DNA from: a virus
Direction: 5' to 3' (one strand)
IMG/VR virus record: IMGVR_UViG_3300035158_000152
Location: 1 to 37,317 of that record
DNA: 37,317 nucleotides
Position numbers and translations under genes: made by a program. Positions 36,829 through 37,317 of the stretch are shown piece by piece. Each line of letters begins with the position of its first letter. The first letter of the stretch is position 1. A model generated the notes under the pieces. That model worked only from the letters and a program-made list of their open reading frames with translations. It searched no databases and was not told the origin of the DNA.

Positions 36829-37176
36829 ATGGGGGTAAAATCGGTGTTTTTAGTAAACGCATTTTCCCCGGCAATGCTGTCGGGGAACGTGGACCTTTCC
36901 TACTCAGAAATGAGTAGGGAAGAGTGGATTGATTCTATGGACTCATATGAGTCTGTAGAGTCAGTGGTAAGTCATGAGACAACAGCAAGTTTGTTGTCTC
37001 AGATAATTGGAAGTCCAGTTAAGTTTAACAGGATTTCCATTAAATTAAATCCAGGTGACACATTGTTTGGATTCACTCCTGGGTTCAGGGCATCTGAAGC
37101 ACGGGAGTTCACAAAAGAGGAGCTTGAGAGCTCCTCTCATAAATTCTGGGTAATTAAAATAAAGGGGGGGGGTAAA
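36829..37176 (+). CDS. acrIII-1: Viral type III CRISPR ring nuclease, AcrIII-1 (DUF1874, STIV B116-like)
   Basis: The start at 36829 follows GGGGGGTAAAAAG. The first 112 residues match the DUF1874 family throughout: VFLVNAFSPAML (residues 6-17), VVSHETTASLLSQIIGSPVK (46-65), NRISIKLNPGDTL (67-79), then FRASEAREFTKEEL (86-99) and FWVIKI at the end. In SIRV1 gp29 the catalytic His47 lies in an I-G-H-D-S-T loop; here H49 occupies S-H-E-T-T. R68, R87 and E90 sit where the archaeal enzyme has its conserved Arg and Glu residues, and N10/S13 fit the NAFS binding loop. The family degrades cyclic tetra-adenylate (cA4), silencing type III CRISPR ancillary nucleases. Length is normal. Two early promoters face it. 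In this sequence no stop appears before the next ATG because of a G9 tract (37164-37172). Confidence 0.88.
37164..37172 (+). repeat. G9 homopolymer that sets the ring nuclease stop
   Basis: Nine G between AAA and TAAAATG. With nine, the frame passes into the next gene. With eight it would end at TGA (ATGA overlap), and with ten at TAA. The tract also serves as the likely ribosome-binding site of the next gene. Confidence 0.8.
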
Positions 37177-37317
37177 ATGAAAATCACAAAAGCATGGCTG
37201 GACGAGTGGAGTCCTCGGGAGGATGGTCTCACAGAGGCAGCGAAGTACATCGTACACAAGAATCTGGTAGGAGCAGACGGGATAGCTGTCGTACAGCAGC
37301 TAATAGAGGACACGAGG
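37177..37317 (+). CDS. Hypothetical early protein, 3' end outside window
   Basis: The frame opens at an ATG at 37177, four nt after the G9 tract, and continues to the window end (47 codons seen): MKITKAWLDEWSPREDGLTE, then AAKYIVHKNLVGADGIAVVQ and QLIEDTR. In the sequence as given it is also in frame with the ring nuclease, so a fusion cannot be excluded. The visible part is a mixed helical domain and is not recognised. As the second gene of the early operon it is a candidate for host takeover or further anti-defence. Several short perfect hairpins continue in this gene. Confidence 0.6.
   Translation, partial: MKITKAWLDEWSPREDGLTEAAKYIVHKNLVGADGIAVVQQLIEDTR

Noticed and set aside
37045-37257. 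70-codon minus-strand frame
   Set aside because: Antisense to the ring nuclease and the next gene; no ribosome-binding site.

Overview
The window is one end-to-end stretch of a tailed double-stranded DNA phage genome, or a prophage without a visible integrase, probably short-tailed (podovirus-like). The standard genetic code fits, and coding density is very high. Almost everything from about 35.66 kb down to 1 is on the minus strand, with ATGA or TAATG overlaps at most junctions. No host genes, rRNA, complete tRNA or CRISPR array are visible. The host cannot be named. Sec signal peptides, a lipobox protein and a compact M15 endolysin without a wall-binding domain suggest a diderm bacterium. 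An AcrIII-1-like ring nuclease suggests that the host lineage carries type III CRISPR systems.

Layout in minus-strand transcription order. 35.66-33.4 kb: a membrane peptide, a Cys-rich protein, a lipoprotein and the large terminase. 33.4-29.5 kb: small packaging-associated genes, a small-terminase candidate and the portal. 29.4-25.5 kb: scaffold, a Zn-ribbon protein, a decoration candidate, the major capsid protein and two paralogous charged proteins, with hairpins after the capsid gene. 25.5-17.1 kb: tail and adsorption module, comprising fibre-like proteins, the head-tail adaptor, a 1022-aa nozzle-like protein and a LamG protein. Eight of these nine genes begin with an apparent Sec signal peptide and the ninth with a membrane anchor. 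17.1-11.9 kb: a membrane coiled-coil protein and three virion or ejection proteins up to 1061 aa. 11.8-6.8 kb: M15 endolysin, phosphoesterase, zincin, nucleotide-metabolism genes and many tiny zinc-ribbon and membrane proteins. 6.6-1 kb: promoter-driven recombination and modification module (annealing-protein candidate, Cas4/RecB-type nuclease, winged-helix protein, two beta-class DNA methyltransferases, YopX protein and a hexapeptide-repeat protein cut by the window edge).

From 35.66 to 36.83 kb lies a 1.2-kb non-coding, AT-rich control region with clustered dyads. Two near-consensus sigma70 promoters point rightward there and drive the only plus-strand genes: a 112-residue DUF1874/AcrIII-1 viral ring nuclease with conserved His, Arg and Glu, then a second reading frame that leaves the window. 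This looks like the early, anti-defence end of the genome, transcribed divergently from the late genes.

The main points of interest are the ring nuclease, whose gene is studded with perfect stem-loops and ends in a G9 tract that decides its stop; the run of signal peptides on virion proteins, including the predicted adaptor and nozzle; two small genes whose frames are broken at A-runs by the same one-base deficit; and an operator cluster next to the early promoters.
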